Below, one piece after another: positions 22,450-34,799 of a stretch of DNA of 64,000 nucleotides (positions are counted from its first letter, which is position 1; the number at the start of each line of letters is the position of its first letter). The notes beneath the pieces were generated by a model. The model did no database searches. It saw only the letters and a list, made by a program, of their open reading frames with translations, and was not told the origin of the DNA. The stretch is from Platycnemis pennipes (taxonomy: Eukaryota > Arthropoda > Insecta > Odonata > Platycnemididae): NCBI GenBank assembly GCA_933228895.1, contig OW121855.1, forward strand, positions 38,144,698 through 38,208,697. The letters are read 5' to 3'. Made by a program: the position numbers and the translations under genes.

Positions 22450-25400
22450 GCTTCTAATGTTGAAAATTCAGTTTTATTCCGAATGAATACAATTACGTTC
22501 AATAATAGTCTACCACTTCATCAAAGAGCGTTCGATGAACCAATAATGTACACCTTGTCTCTATTAAGCCAAATCCACCAGAGAAATGGAGGATTCTATC
22601 ATGCTATCACACTAGTCTCGTTGTAGAAGCGTCACTCGCTCTTTGGACGAGGGCGAGGAATTAATGAAAATTTAAAGTGCATCATTTTTTTCTTTTGTCT
22701 CAGAAGCGATGGAAGTGAGTTCGCGAGCTTTTCGTAATGCAAAAGGGGAAAATTATCGACATCCAGTATTTATGCGACGCGAAATCTCATTTGCCAGGTG
22801 CCCAGGAAGTGGAGCGCACACAATTTTCTGCGGTTATTAAAGCATTAAACGCGTTAGCGCAATGGAAACGTCTAGAGCGCTCGGTGACACTGTTGACTCC
22901 ATCTCCGTGGGGACTGAATGGTACGGAGACCCGAGTGCCATGCCATAATGAGAGAAGTTGGCAAGGCCCTCTCGCGAAAGCGGAGTCGGGGAATGATGAC
23001 ATAAGGAGCGGAAGGTAAGAGGAGATGTGGGAAGGGGGCAGGAAGTGAGAGAGGCATTTCTCCAGGTGGAACGAGTGCGATATGCAGATGGGGGAGGGAG
23101 GAAGACAGGCTTAGTGGGCGGCTGGGGGTGGAGGACTTTGGGTACGAAGACTAGCGAACGTGAGGAACTCAACGATAGTAAAAAGATCCAGCTTTTCCAC
23201 CTTTCATTTTATTTTTAGGTCGTCGACCTTCGATTCTAGCGATCAATGCGAGGATGAGAGACGACATAATTGGAGGAAAGTTAAAGTCATCATACACAGA
23301 TATAACCAGGAAGCGTGGCTCTCTCCTCCATCCAAAGGAACGCTGACATTTTCCTCAATCATACCAGTCGTCACTCTGATCATTGTGGACTTTCATTCGA
23401 TGCTCAGATTAAGTGATGACTTGATTTCAATAAAAAAGCATCCAACATCATGGGCCATTAAATGATTTGTGTGTGGAAGTGTGGAATTACAAAGTTAATT
23501 TCATTTAAAGATACTCTACACAAGAAGGCTTGCTAGAGATATTTAAGAGTTCATTGTAGTAGGGCTAATAAATGTCTCATGCCTAACAGAGTAAGAAAAA
23601 TATAAGATTGCATACAATTAGGAAATGGCTAAATGAAAAAAATGGAGAAATTTTAAAATGGGAGGAACGATTTATATTTCTAAAGTATCAGTATATTTAA
23701 ATGGAGAGTTCATTAAAATATAAATATGGAACTCTAGTACAGAAGTAAATGATCATTTAAAGTGCCGGGAATTAGTATTGATATAACGCAGAACATGGTT
23801 CTCCATAAACACATAGAAGTGTTACAGATTTAGGACAGGGTATTGCATAGAAAAAAGTAGGATTGAGACGCCAGGTATAATGATGACGAGCTAAAAAGAT
23901 TATTGCACAGAAGAAAAGGACACGCAGATGAAAGTCACTCTTTAAAACGCGGGAACCAGAAAAATTACGATGCAATATTTGCTGCTATACAGGAAATAGT
24001 CCACCTTTAATCTAAGTCGGAATATTTTCCACTCTTAACGTCTTTCCCTTGTGGACAGCTGAGTTTTGGTTTACCATAAAAACCCACTAAAACTGAAAAC
24101 CGAATCATGAAAATAAGTCGAACAACGCGAATTTAATGACATCCTGACGTGAGAGAGGACGCAGTTTTGTCTGCTGATGAGCGGTAAATCTTTCACAATG
24201 TCCGGTAGCTTCCAAAAAAAACAACGCTATTACAAGTATATTTTGTTCTAACCGAATCTTTGGACTGTAAAATGTGATGCTTGGGATTGAGAACAAAGGA
24301 TGGTAAATGTTCTTAAAGAAGCCACACGATAGATTATACGCAGATGCGTGAAAAAATAAGTTGGTATAATTACTTCATTCTCTCTAATATCAAATTCTAT
24401 CCCATACATTCATCAGAGACTCCATTTAGAAGCCAATGCAAGCAAACAGGTCGTGCGGTGAAGATTCGGAATTGAGTCTCTGAAAACCGAGCAACAGTAA
24501 TGTGTGCCGGCCTGCAGTATATTCCCCGCTTGATCGGGGGGTGACCGGCCATTAGCGGCAAATTGCGTGGCCATAGAACCCATCCCCGTTTATAACGCTG
24601 CAAATCACGTTCAGTCCTTCCCTTCCACCAAACATGCTTTATTCCTGAGCACCCTTCGGCAAGCCTCGGACTCTCCATAACTCTACCAACCACCCTTCCC
24701 GGATGCTAAGAATTTTTTCCGAAATTCCTCTCCTCCACCACTCCAACTCAAACATCGGGGCCTATCTTCCTGGCATTGCTCACCGACTTACTCCACTGAG
24801 TATCTCAAAACCAGCCACTCAGACACAACTATCTTCAACAAAGCCTAACTTTCTACATTGGTCCAAGTTTCTGTGCGCAGCCTAGACCCCCTTCAACTCA
24901 CTATCGAGTGCAAATATTCCTACAGGGATTCAGGCACATTTAAAACAAATAATGGTAAAGAATCGACTTCATGGATTCAAAAACCCAACTTCACATCCTT
25001 TCGGCCACATGAACAAATCAATGTGCCGTGGTGTCACGCGATTCGCAACTAACAGAAGAACTGAATCCTAAAAAAGTCAAGAGTTTTGACAATAATACGT
25101 TACCACAGAAATGACATTTATGAGGGGAACAAATTGGAGGAATATCTCAACAAATCGGACTAATTCGAAGATATAAGTATTAAGGTGCATTAACTTGCGA
25201 GAATCCAAGCTCTCGATTTTTTCCTCTACAGGGTAAATTATATTATTCATCACACCATTTTTATATCGTTTGATATTACTTATAACCTCAAAGGGGTATG
25301 AGATTTCTTTTAGTGGACAGGATACATCAGACAGGATACAACAGGAAATATAAGAAGAAAATTAAAAGTTGCTAAATTAGGCATAAAAGCTCTCTTTCCC
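22450..25400. other. No gene seen; GC-richer patches
   Basis: A CpG-containing patch at 22690-23200 and a pyrimidine-rich patch at 24650-24890 lie in otherwise AT-rich DNA. Overlapping frames on both strands at 22787-23218 have no recognisable domain. No exon was supported. Confidence 0.45.
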
Positions 25401-26560
25401 AAATAAGGCGAAAGTGGCCTAGGATAGATTTTGCGTGTTAATGCCCGAAGATTCCTTCGCCTCAAACATCAAATATTGCTTACAATGCAAAGAAAAAATA
25501 CAAATAGGCCCAGCAAAGGCATGTCCACTCTTCGAAATACTAGTCTCTGAAGGAAATACGCAAATAAAGGCCGATAAAATGATTGGACAGTTTTTCAGGT
25601 TTGATGCCGTTGGGGAAGAGTAGGTAAGTGATTTGGGAACCTGGAAAAAAGGAAGGTGAACATGTGATTCGATGACAACTGCGATGGGAGCAAACTCATT
25701 CAATTCACGTATTTCAATCACAGCGAAGGCGCTCAAGTGAGCCACGAGTCGGGGAGGTGGTATAGGGAAAAAAAAGCGAGAGAAACGAAATGGCTTAATC
25801 CCTACCGGGATGGGACGTAAAAAAAATCCCACAATGCCACGCACGCACACAGGCGCGAATATTTCAAAAGGCCGCCTCTTGTCTCTGGATCGCCCCTCCC
25901 CCCCCCTCCCCCCTCTCCCTTTTGCACTGAAATGCACACGCCCTCACACCAAAAGCGCCGTCCGCCTCCCCCCGTCCTTCCTTCCTCGACGTACTCCCAA
26001 CCCTCGCCCAATCCCAGAGCCAAAACCCATCGCAGGCTGACCCAATCCTCATCCTCTTTTCGCGCCAATTAACACCAGAGTTACGGCAAATGGCGAGCGG
26101 ATAGTCTGGTTGTCGGTTTTTTTTTCAAAGTGGCGAGAGGGTGGAGCGGAGTGAGTGAGGGTAGCGGGATCGAATCAATCCCAAAGCACACTCATTTGTG
26201 GCGATAAATCGAAGCGAATAAACACGGTGCCACCGCCCTTCCTCCACCCCCGCAACATCCGTTTCGCTCACTTTCCCCGTGACTGGAAAGGGGGCGCAAA
26301 TGACGTTTTCCAAGAGCGCGTGTGAGGTGGGGAGAAGTTGAAAGAGGACCCGGCATGGTGGCAGGGAAAGGGATTATGGGAAATGTGAGGGTGGTTAGAG
26401 GGAATAGGAAAGCGACGGCGGAGAGGAGAGAGGGGCGCTTGGGGACTCAACTCTCCGAAAAAGTGACAAAAACAACAGAGCCGTCCCAAAGGTTTGCCAA
26501 TAAAAAGTGACGTCGCACCACTAAAAAAGGGACTGAGTATTGCACATACCCTTGGACTGC
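25400..26560. repeat. CpG-rich and R/Y-skewed island
   Basis: A C-rich plus strand at 25880-26000 (runs of CCCCTCCCCCC) switches to purine-rich at 26130-26160 and 26320-26450. CpG is frequent. A 172-codon minus frame (25419-25937) is open, but its N-terminal half is Arg/Gly/Pro-rich from the skew. Its C-terminal half shows no known motif. Confidence 0.5.
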
Positions 26561-27530
26561 GCATGCAATACTTTTTAATTCAGTGTGTACCAAATTCTGA
26601 TGGAAATGAAGTGAAGCGCATCCATATTTATGGCCATCACTAGTTCTCAGTAACTTTTAACGCGTTGAGAGCTCATCTATAATTACGAAATCTAATCAAA
26701 ATTTAAACCATCTAAAGGACGACTATCATTCCGTCGATGACACTGAAGTTCATCTTCGCTTAATCGGTTACCTTTTGAATTGACATTGACCCAACTATTC
26801 ATGGGAAGGGGAATGTTTGAACCTAGCGGACATGAACGGGAGTTCACATGACACATCCCCGCTCAATCACGCAAACTAATATGAATTGCATGGTTCCATC
26901 CTCTTTGAGAACGAATCAAGATATTATCGCCAAGCTGTAAGTTATGACCATGTGAATAGTACACTGAAATATACCGCAAGGTTTTGAACGGGACTGCACG
27001 GATGTAAATGAAGTTATTTATAAATATGAAAGTGAAAAAAATTGAATTTTACTTACTTCAATTGGATTTACAAGAATGCCTCAACCACCAAGTTGATTTG
27101 CACCTCACCTACATCGATTAGTTCTAGGAATGAGTTGAACATTTACAGAACCAAGCGGTTTGCGGAAATTTAGAGATGAAACAAATTCGAAGGTATATTA
27201 TGCATATACCATTAAAATTTATGCAGTCAGTCTGTCTGAGTGGTGCATTTATTTATTCACACACCGTATTACATTTAAGAAAGACATTAATTGTGACTTC
27301 AACGAAGAAGCTGTGCCTCTCTCCCAATAGAAACCATAAGGAATGAAATGCTAAATTGAAAATACAAAAATACAAACAGGATGCTTACTTCGAAAAATAA
27401 ATTGATATTTTCGAGGAATTAATGATATTACTTGCACTAACAACAAGGAATTGGATTAAAAGTAGAGCGTATAGAATTTTGGGGAATGTCTATATCGCAG
27501 CTAGGAAGTCATGATGAGCGAATTCGGGAA
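26561..27530. other. No gene seen
   Basis: AT-rich DNA; nothing recognised. Confidence 0.5.
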
Positions 27531-27536
27531 ATGGGA

Positions 27537-27638
27537 GGGAGACAAAAGAGAAAATTGCAAGTTTTCGCATCGATAACAGCGCTGGAATGGGGAAAGGGCT
27601 TGTGCAAAGGCGTGACATCATTTCATTGTGGTGCAAAT
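27537..27638 (+). repeat. Diverged local duplication, copy 1
   Basis: Contains GAGACAAAAGAGAA, then GGAATGGGG (27584-27592), then a 19-base word, ATTTCATTGTGGTGCAAAT (27620-27638). The same three words occur in the same order in copy 2 about 0.9 kb to the right. An extra segment of about 27 bases separates the second and third words here. Confidence 0.6.
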
Positions 27639-28456
27639 TAATTTTGAGCCTACTGGCAACAATGCTATACGTAAATGTCGTGACTGCTGAATTCTGCTGA
27701 AGTTTACAGAGACTATAGGCCAATTTGGCTGATTTTTCAAGCGGCAAAGGCTACACAAACAGAGGCAGAGAAAACACACACTTGTTTCAAAGGCGATATC
27801 CATTAAATTTTAGGGAGTGTGTCACGTAAAAGCCTTGCGTTAAGAAGAACGCTGTTAGAGAAATCCTCAGGAATACGTAATCTAAGTGTACAGTTTAGCA
27901 CGGTTGCTTTGATAAGAGCCTTGAGAGGGTGGAGTGGGTAAAGTTAAGGAATGCATTCTTGAAAGCAGGATTAGACTTGTTGGGTGGCGTACCTACTCAA
28001 AAACTTTAGTATGCCCCAGAGACCTCAGGCAAGAATAACCGAAGGATTATCTCTAAAGGCATCAAAAGAGAGCGTAGAAGATAAAGTTGCCTGCTCTCGT
28101 GCATACTTTAAATACATGCTCGTAGAAATTGGTGAGAAAGGTCTTGAGCAGATTAGCTCTACAAAACAGCAGAGCTGATTAAATCTGCGAGATTTAGAGA
28201 TGAAAAAGTTCCAGTGAGCCAAAGCACTGCTGTTATCATTAGATTCATTGCAGTTCCAGTGAAAATGGTACGAACTTTATCAAGGGGGAACAATCATAAA
28301 AAAGACACCAAAGAGACTTGTAGGCACAAAAAAATCAGAAATGCAAGTAAGAAGATGATCAAATAGGTGCAAAAATGTTTTTTGGAAGAAGAAGTATGTT
28401 GTTTGGGGAGTGTACCAAATACACCTTTTCCCACAAGAGTGAAAGATATTGTCTCC

Positions 28457-28510
28457 GAGATAAAAGAGAAGGGATGGAAATCGGAATGGGGATTTCATTG
28501 TGGTGCAAAT
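28457..28510 (+). repeat. Diverged local duplication, copy 2
   Basis: GAGATAAAAGAGAA, then GGAATGGGG (28483-28491), directly followed by the same 19-base word (28492-28510). It is collinear with copy 1 but lacks the intervening segment. The unit is probably part of an old repeat that I do not recognise. Confidence 0.6.
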
Positions 28511-29360
28511 CGCACTGCATCGGTGACACTATCACAAAACTGCCAAGACATATCATTGGATTGATAAAGAGTTGCTGTAGGCCGCGAATATTTTCCGCGC
28601 GATTTTTCCATCATTTCCGCAACGGCAACCTCTCCCGAAGCGATATGTTTGCTTGCAGAGAGAAGAGACTTGCTGTAAGAATAAAATTAACAACTTAAAG
28701 TACAACTCAAATTAAGGGGAACACATAATGAATGGGCTAGAAATCGTATCCTCGTGAAGAGAGCATAAGTTAGGAGGAAAGGTTTTGAGATTTAAGTGCT
28801 AAGAAGACTACAAAAAGAGCAGCAGAGGAAAAAAGAGACGAGCGTGGGAGGACTTACGTTGACAATGAAATAAAGAGCAGCGTGACGGCATAAGAACGGG
28901 TAGAGTATGGCGAGTACCAAGATATAGTAAGGAATCGTAGCACCCCACAAGGTAGAGACAAGTATCACTAAAGCTAATGCCCCTACAGCTCATTCATATC
29001 ACTAGTATGTGCATTACCACGCTTAATCGAATGAAATATTTTCACATTTCATGCACCATAACGATGAAAACAGTCATCCAACTCCCATTCTTTTTTTTCG
29101 TAGGAAAGTTATGAAGTGGTGACGACTATGCAGCATCAATCAACTGGGATAAGACAACTTACTCGTTTCAATTATCTAAAATTTATTATGACGTTCTCGG
29201 ATCTCCACATTATCCAGATTTACACAAATTTGCACGAATTGCACTCACTCTCCAAGTTTGCAGAGAATGCACTAAAGCTGCACCAAGACTCAACTGAAAA
29301 ACCATGCGTGCAGTTGCTCGAAAACCGAGTGTCACATGGCCGTACTGGAGCAATGTTTCG
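28511..29360. other. No gene seen
   Basis: AT-rich to mixed DNA. A plus-strand frame at 29116-29403 (95 codons) has ordinary composition but no recognised motif. Confidence 0.45.
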
Positions 29361-29364
29361 GAGA

Positions 29365-29930
29365 CTAAGAGAGAGAGAGAGGGGGGAGGGGGACGAGAGG
29401 TAGAGCATAAAGACTGGATGTAGGAGGACAGTACAAGAAAAAGAGGATGAAGGGACTGAGAGAGAGAGAAATTGATATGGAAATGAAAAAGACGAGAAAG
29501 CGAGTGGAACGCGTGTTGGATGTGAAATGAATGTTCGGCATGGTTCATCCATCCGGGGGACTTGATCACCAACCGAACCACTCGTGTGCACCCGGTCTGG
29601 TTTGCGAATCCCCATCCCACTTCGCGATTAAAGTGGAATTCTGGCGGTGGGAGTCATGTAACGAGGGCGAACGAGTGAGAGAAGCATCGTGGGGAGGGAG
29701 AAACAAAGAAGAGACCCAGGGAGATAGGGATGATAGGTGTTGTGACTTGGATGGCTTTGAATTGCTCAGCCGAAAACACCAAACGTCCACTCCACACCCG
29801 GCCCAACCATCTTCCCTTCCTTTGTTTCCATTCTTTCCCCGTCCACTCTTTTTGGCCTCTTTCCTATCCTTTCCTGTCCTCCCTTCAAATTCCTCCAGTT
29901 TTAATTCCGTCCTCTCGCCAAATTTCTCTC
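29365..29930. repeat. Purine-rich block switching to pyrimidine-rich
   Basis: GAGAGAGAGAGGGGGGAGGGGG near 29370-29392 and further A/G-rich DNA to about 29740 are followed by a C/T-rich stretch at 29790-29930. The overlapping frames (up to 139 codons) are compositional. Confidence 0.55.
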
Positions 29931-30780
29931 GAGCTTTTAATTTATTTTAACGATCAACCTATTCCAGCTAAAATTCACTCAAGGATACCGCCATTAGTTT
30001 ACCCCCTTCGATAATAATTTTAGGCAAAAAGGATATTTTAGCATTTCAAATTTCTGTGGATATATATATCATTTCATTGATACGCCAGAATTCCAGCCTA
30101 CAAAATTGTGCATAAATGTAATTATATTATCCTCCTGGAAAATTGTCACGTGAAATGAAAAACATTATCAAAAATAATTTGCATTCGGTTGGAGATTAGG
30201 GAGTAGAATAAACACTCTCAATTTTAGGTGTGTATTTTCACCTACTTCCTCTCCACGTTATCCATTCTTATTCATAAAAATGATTAAATGGAAAGCGAAA
30301 TAAACATTACAAATGTATTCCATGTGAGCAATGATGATAAGCCGTATTCAAACAGATCAGTCTATGTTTCATTAACTTGTTCACAGTATTCGGCAGTGCG
30401 AACGCGAGGGAGAGTGATCGGGAAATTCACTCCATTAGCAGTCAATAAAAATCAGCTCAACTGTCAACCGTTATTTCATACCGTGTCTCTCCCCCACACG
30501 GTTCACGCATGCGATACATATGCTTAAACGTCAGGCTATTTGCATATCTACCCAGTCCTTGAATCATTACCCCTTTGTCCCTTCACCAATTTCCGCACCA
30601 GCCCACACATGTCAAGGCGAATCCTATGTTACCACAACGATTTCTGGTTTTCTCCCTGCATTTTAGGTACCCATCACGGAACCCGCACAGGGCAGAGCAG
30701 TGAGAGTTGAATGCCCTTTCCCCCTCATTTCCTTCTCCCCTCTTCCCGACACCGTGGGTTTTTCGAAACAGATATTTTAT
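29931..30780. other. No gene seen
   Basis: AT-rich DNA with a short TATATATATA run near 30060. Nothing recognised. Confidence 0.5.
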
Positions 30781-30783
30781 GGG

Positions 30784-30843
30784 TAGGGATTCAAGCTCGC
30801 AAGGCAGGGTGTACGAAAAATTATCACCAGTAGACCAAAGGAG
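30784..30843 (-). mobile_element. Antisense tRNA-derived SINE head
   Basis: On the minus strand an A box, TGGTCTACTGG (complement of 30827-30837), is followed by a B box, GAGCTTGAATCCC (complement of 30786-30798), at roughly tRNA spacing. The arms do not fold as a functional tRNA. Both boxes are close to consensus, so I favour a SINE head over chance. Confidence 0.5.
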
Positions 30844-30969
30844 TTTAGATAAATGGGAAGTATGAGCACATGACACCATGTCCACCGTCAGAGGGTCACC
30901 TCCTGTTCGGTGTAGTGCGATTCGAATTTTTAGGTAAAGGGTCGCTTAGGTTTGGATTGAAATGAAGAG

Positions 30970-31260
30970 GTTACGGGTCAAATGTTGTGGCTGAAGGGAT
31001 GGATGAGAGCGTAGCGTCGCATGTGTACCTATAGGAATTGGTCGGAGAACCACCGCAACGGTCGCCGATCGCTCGTTCTAGCAGATGGCTGGTTGGATCG
31101 CGCCGGGGACTGAAAACAAAACGGGCGTACTCGCTCATTCCGTAGCGGCAGCCGAAGCGGTAAGCGGTGTTCTGGGAAGAGACGGAATTCGCACAGTGCC
31201 GATGGAATGCGGAGCAGACACATGCCGATGCTCGCAAAACCTTAATATTCCAATATGTAC
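30970..31260. promoter_or_regulatory. CpG-rich patch; possible promoter or exon
   Basis: This segment is dense in CpG (GCGTAGCGTCGCATG, CGGTCGCCGATCGCTCG, GATCGCGCCGGGG) amid AT-rich flanks. A 78-codon plus frame (31085-31321) and several minus frames cross it, none with a known motif. A CTCF-like CAGATGGC word sits at 31078-31091. CpG retention in an otherwise depleted region suggests a promoter, a recent insertion or a coding exon. Confidence 0.3.
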
Positions 31261-34200
31261 CTCGGCCGAGTCATGTATTTCAGGATGTGGACTTATTCGA
31301 CAATTGCGAGGCAATGAATAATGCGCGGGAAAACATACCGCTCTCAAACAAAAAATTTTTCACCAACTGTTGGCCATCTACTTGGCCGGTATAAATAAAT
31401 ACGCTTATTCAGCTTTTAAAATGCTGTTAACGCTCCAATTTAAAATTCAACTTTTTATTGACGCCATCTTTTTTATCGAAGAACATGTGCTATAAATCGA
31501 CAAGCTACAAAAATATAAAATTCAATTAAACTAGGTAAAATTGTTTTAGCTAGTCGTCCTCTTCTATTTTTACCTCAAATTTTCCAGTTGCTATTGATGT
31601 GAATAAGTATTTGCTAACTTTTGACGTAACCTTTTAACATCTACACGTAGGTAGATATTTCTTTTCTGTAAGATACATGGTCATTGCAAGGCTAAGTGAA
31701 GCATCACCAAAGAATCTCTACCATTTAGTCTGTATGCAAGACCAATATTTACCTAATAAAATGAATTCTTAAAGGGTTAGAAAACTATGTGAGATCGATA
31801 AGTGAGGCCAAAAATTAATATTACATGGCACATACTATGAAAAGAGAACGTTCCACCTGAAGAAGAATCGATGAACAGATGTACACAAAAGTTGGGATAT
31901 AAGGAAACACTTTATTACATATGAATTTTGCTCCTTGACGGCAGAAAGGGTTGGATATTTAAGGGAGAAGAAAGACATGATTTAAAATTCGGTGTAATAG
32001 GGGAATAGTCAAGACCAAATGGAGAGACCTATTTCAAAACAAAGAGGTTGCGATGAAATCCTCAAAATAATGCAGAACGACCATAGCTGACCAATGTTGA
32101 GTAAAGATTACATAGTGAGCACTATTTTCAAAGCAAATGTGACTGAAATAATCGCAAAATAAATCTTGGATAGTACTCGATAGCAACATGGCGCAAGAAG
32201 CGACAATTTTTCCCTTCTCGAAGAATAATGACGAGTCTCGAGAGTTTGAATCAATAGTACATTAAACTGTGATGCACTAAAAATAACTCCTGAAATATGC
32301 GTCACGTTAGGTTGAATTTAATAACTTAGTAATCAACGGAGTAAATAAACGTTTTAAGTGCACATGTGTTAACGGCTTACAACAACTTTAATTATAACCG
32401 TTCCACACCCACAGCATGTCATTGAAAATTAAATAGAACTGATGGGACATATGCAAATAAATCTCATTTAAATCACTGTCCAACACAAAGTTACATTAAC
32501 CTCGGTGAATACGCATCGTAAATCCAAATATAACATCATAAATGCGAGGAGGGACTCAATTCACTGAAAATGTAATCCTCCGATCAGTTTGAGTAGGTAC
32601 TTCCTCAAGTCTCTTGATATTGATAGCTGAATATTTACTTTAGTGTACTTCATTATCTGCTTTGTATTGGCATCAAACGACAGCTATTCTCACAGAGTAA
32701 ACTTTTCTTCAGTAAGAAGTAATTTTATTACAGCTTCATCCAGCTAGATTCTTCATGTAATAACTTTAAAATTGAATTGAAAGCCATTAAATGCATAGCA
32801 CTCAAGATTATTACACTCTTTAAAATGTATTAGAATTATCCCAAGACTCCCCTTTGTTAACGAGAGTAGGTATATAGGTATTTGTTCTTATCCGGAAATT
32901 AATAACTTCGTACATATATGGGTTTAAAGAAGTGTTTCCCACATTACAAAAATGCAGGAACCATTGGGAAAAATGAAGACAGAAATATAGTTTACAAAGA
33001 TATTTGGTAAGGTGAGACAGCGTGAAAGCGATGTCATAATGTCTTAACGTGAGAAACACCGCAACATACTTCGAGATAAGCTCTACCTTCGCCTACCGTC
33101 CTCCCAACAGAGAAACCTATTCGTGGAAGCGCTATTAAAATTTCTGAACACGACACAAACAACCCGAACATGCATTCCAGAGCGGCCACGGTCAAGGGTA
33201 GACGTTAGCCCAGCCAGGTAAGGTGAGGGCGGCACATTACAATTCCGGGCCTCTCGCCCATTCAAGGCTGCTAACCATTCCTTCGTAATCCACTCCTCCT
33301 GTCTATCTCCGTCGCCTGCTCCCAGGCAAACCCCATTCCTCTATTTCACTGAGCTCAGTAGCCAATCCCAGGAATGTCACCAGCAGGAAAAAACTAAAAC
33401 CCACCGTCCATTTGATCTCATTAAGTCAAGTATATTTCCCGAATGACAATTCTTTATCAAATGGCAACATTGCTATTAAAGGCATCGAGTAGGACTAAAT
33501 GATGTATTCAACTTTTCGACAGAGAAGTTTTGAGGAATCTATACTTAAATACAGATAACACCGTAAAATAAAGGAGACCGAATTAGTATAAATATGCTAC
33601 ATTGTGAGGGAAAATATTCCACTAACCAAACAGATGTGGAATTTTATACTAGTCTCTCCCAAAAGGTAACAAAGAATCATTCTCTTCAAACTCAGTGTCG
33701 TTGAAAATAAACGTAGTAAATAAATTACACTGATTTTTTTAGACCACCGCTGAAGACAGATTATGCAAATAACACATTTACAGGGTATGCCAGTAGAGAA
33801 TGAATATAACCATAAACAATGGCGTTTATTTAATTTCTAAAGGGAAGTTGCACCACAAAAAAAAATCCTGAAGATGGAAATTTATGACATAGGTGCTTAG
33901 TAGAGATTGGTGAAGACTGCATGCTACGAGTATTTCCAAAAACTCAAGACACCACTCCGGAAGTAAGACGCAAGCTTTTGAAGAAAAATTTGACGGGTAA
34001 GCAAATAAGCTTGAGGAGGAAGGTAAATACGAAGTCAGGCTAAATTGAGAAAGGGAAAACCTCGGCAAGAAACCGAATAAAGCAGTAAATCAGGGAACAG
34101 CGAAAAATGACAAGGTGCTAAGAAAGGCGATTCAAGGGGAGAAAATTAAGTAAGATGGGAAGAAAAACTTAATCAGATTTAGTACGTCGTGCGGTAAAAA

Positions 34201-34650
34201 ATAAGGTGTTTAGAGGAAGGAGTGATGTGAGAGGAGAGACTAAAAGGTTGTGTTGTGTGGCGATCTCTACAGTTTCGCAAGTCTTTCTGCTTCTTTTTCA
34301 CAAACTATCCGTAATCTACTCCTCATTGACAACTCTTCAGAATATTACATATTTGAAGTAACCACATCCCTAAAAAGTTTTGATCAATCGATGATTGTCT
34401 TTGCGATGATGAACTAATTAAAACCACTTGAAATAAGTATTCTCACAACACGTTTAGAAGTAATGTAACTCGCCTTAACATATTAATAACTTTATCTAGG
34501 AATTAAACACAAGAGACATCAAAACACTCCCAAAGCAGCAATCGGTCGACGAGTGATAAGCTTTTATTCTACCAGAAATAAGTGTCAAAACGCTTCGAAA
34601 CAGTCTCTTATATAATGTGATAAATGCTACGACATAAAATTCATTGAGTA
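31261..34650. other. No gene seen
   Basis: More than 3 kb of AT-rich DNA. A GC-richer patch (33070-33400) has no recognisable coding content. Confidence 0.5.
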
Positions 34651-34671
34651 GGCCGCCGGAGGAAGTAATTC

Positions 34672-34735
34672 TCGAATCCCTGAAGATGGCTTAGAAGAAG
34701 CCGCGGAACGTTTGCCGGACTTACAGGGAATTGAC
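34672..34735 (+). ncRNA. Speculative hammerhead-like box pair with strong stem
   Basis: CTGAAGA is followed by a perfect GGCTT-AGAAG-AAGCC hairpin, then GCGGAACGT. The order CUGANGA, stem II, GAA-containing box, short stem resembles a degraded hammerhead ribozyme, of the kind carried by Penelope-like elements and retrozymes. The canonical GAAA is not intact (GGAAC), and no convincing helix I or cleavage triplet was found. It may equally be a common repeat with a chance hairpin. Confidence 0.15.
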
Positions 34736-34799
34736 CCCGAACTGATTCTCGTCGTTCATCTGGGACTCCTCTCCAAGAATAGAAATAAGCGAACCGACT

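Noticed and set aside
25419..25937. 172-codon minus-strand frame
   Set aside because: The N-terminal half is Arg/Gly-rich from a C-rich tract, the C-terminal half has no motif, and there is no exon context.
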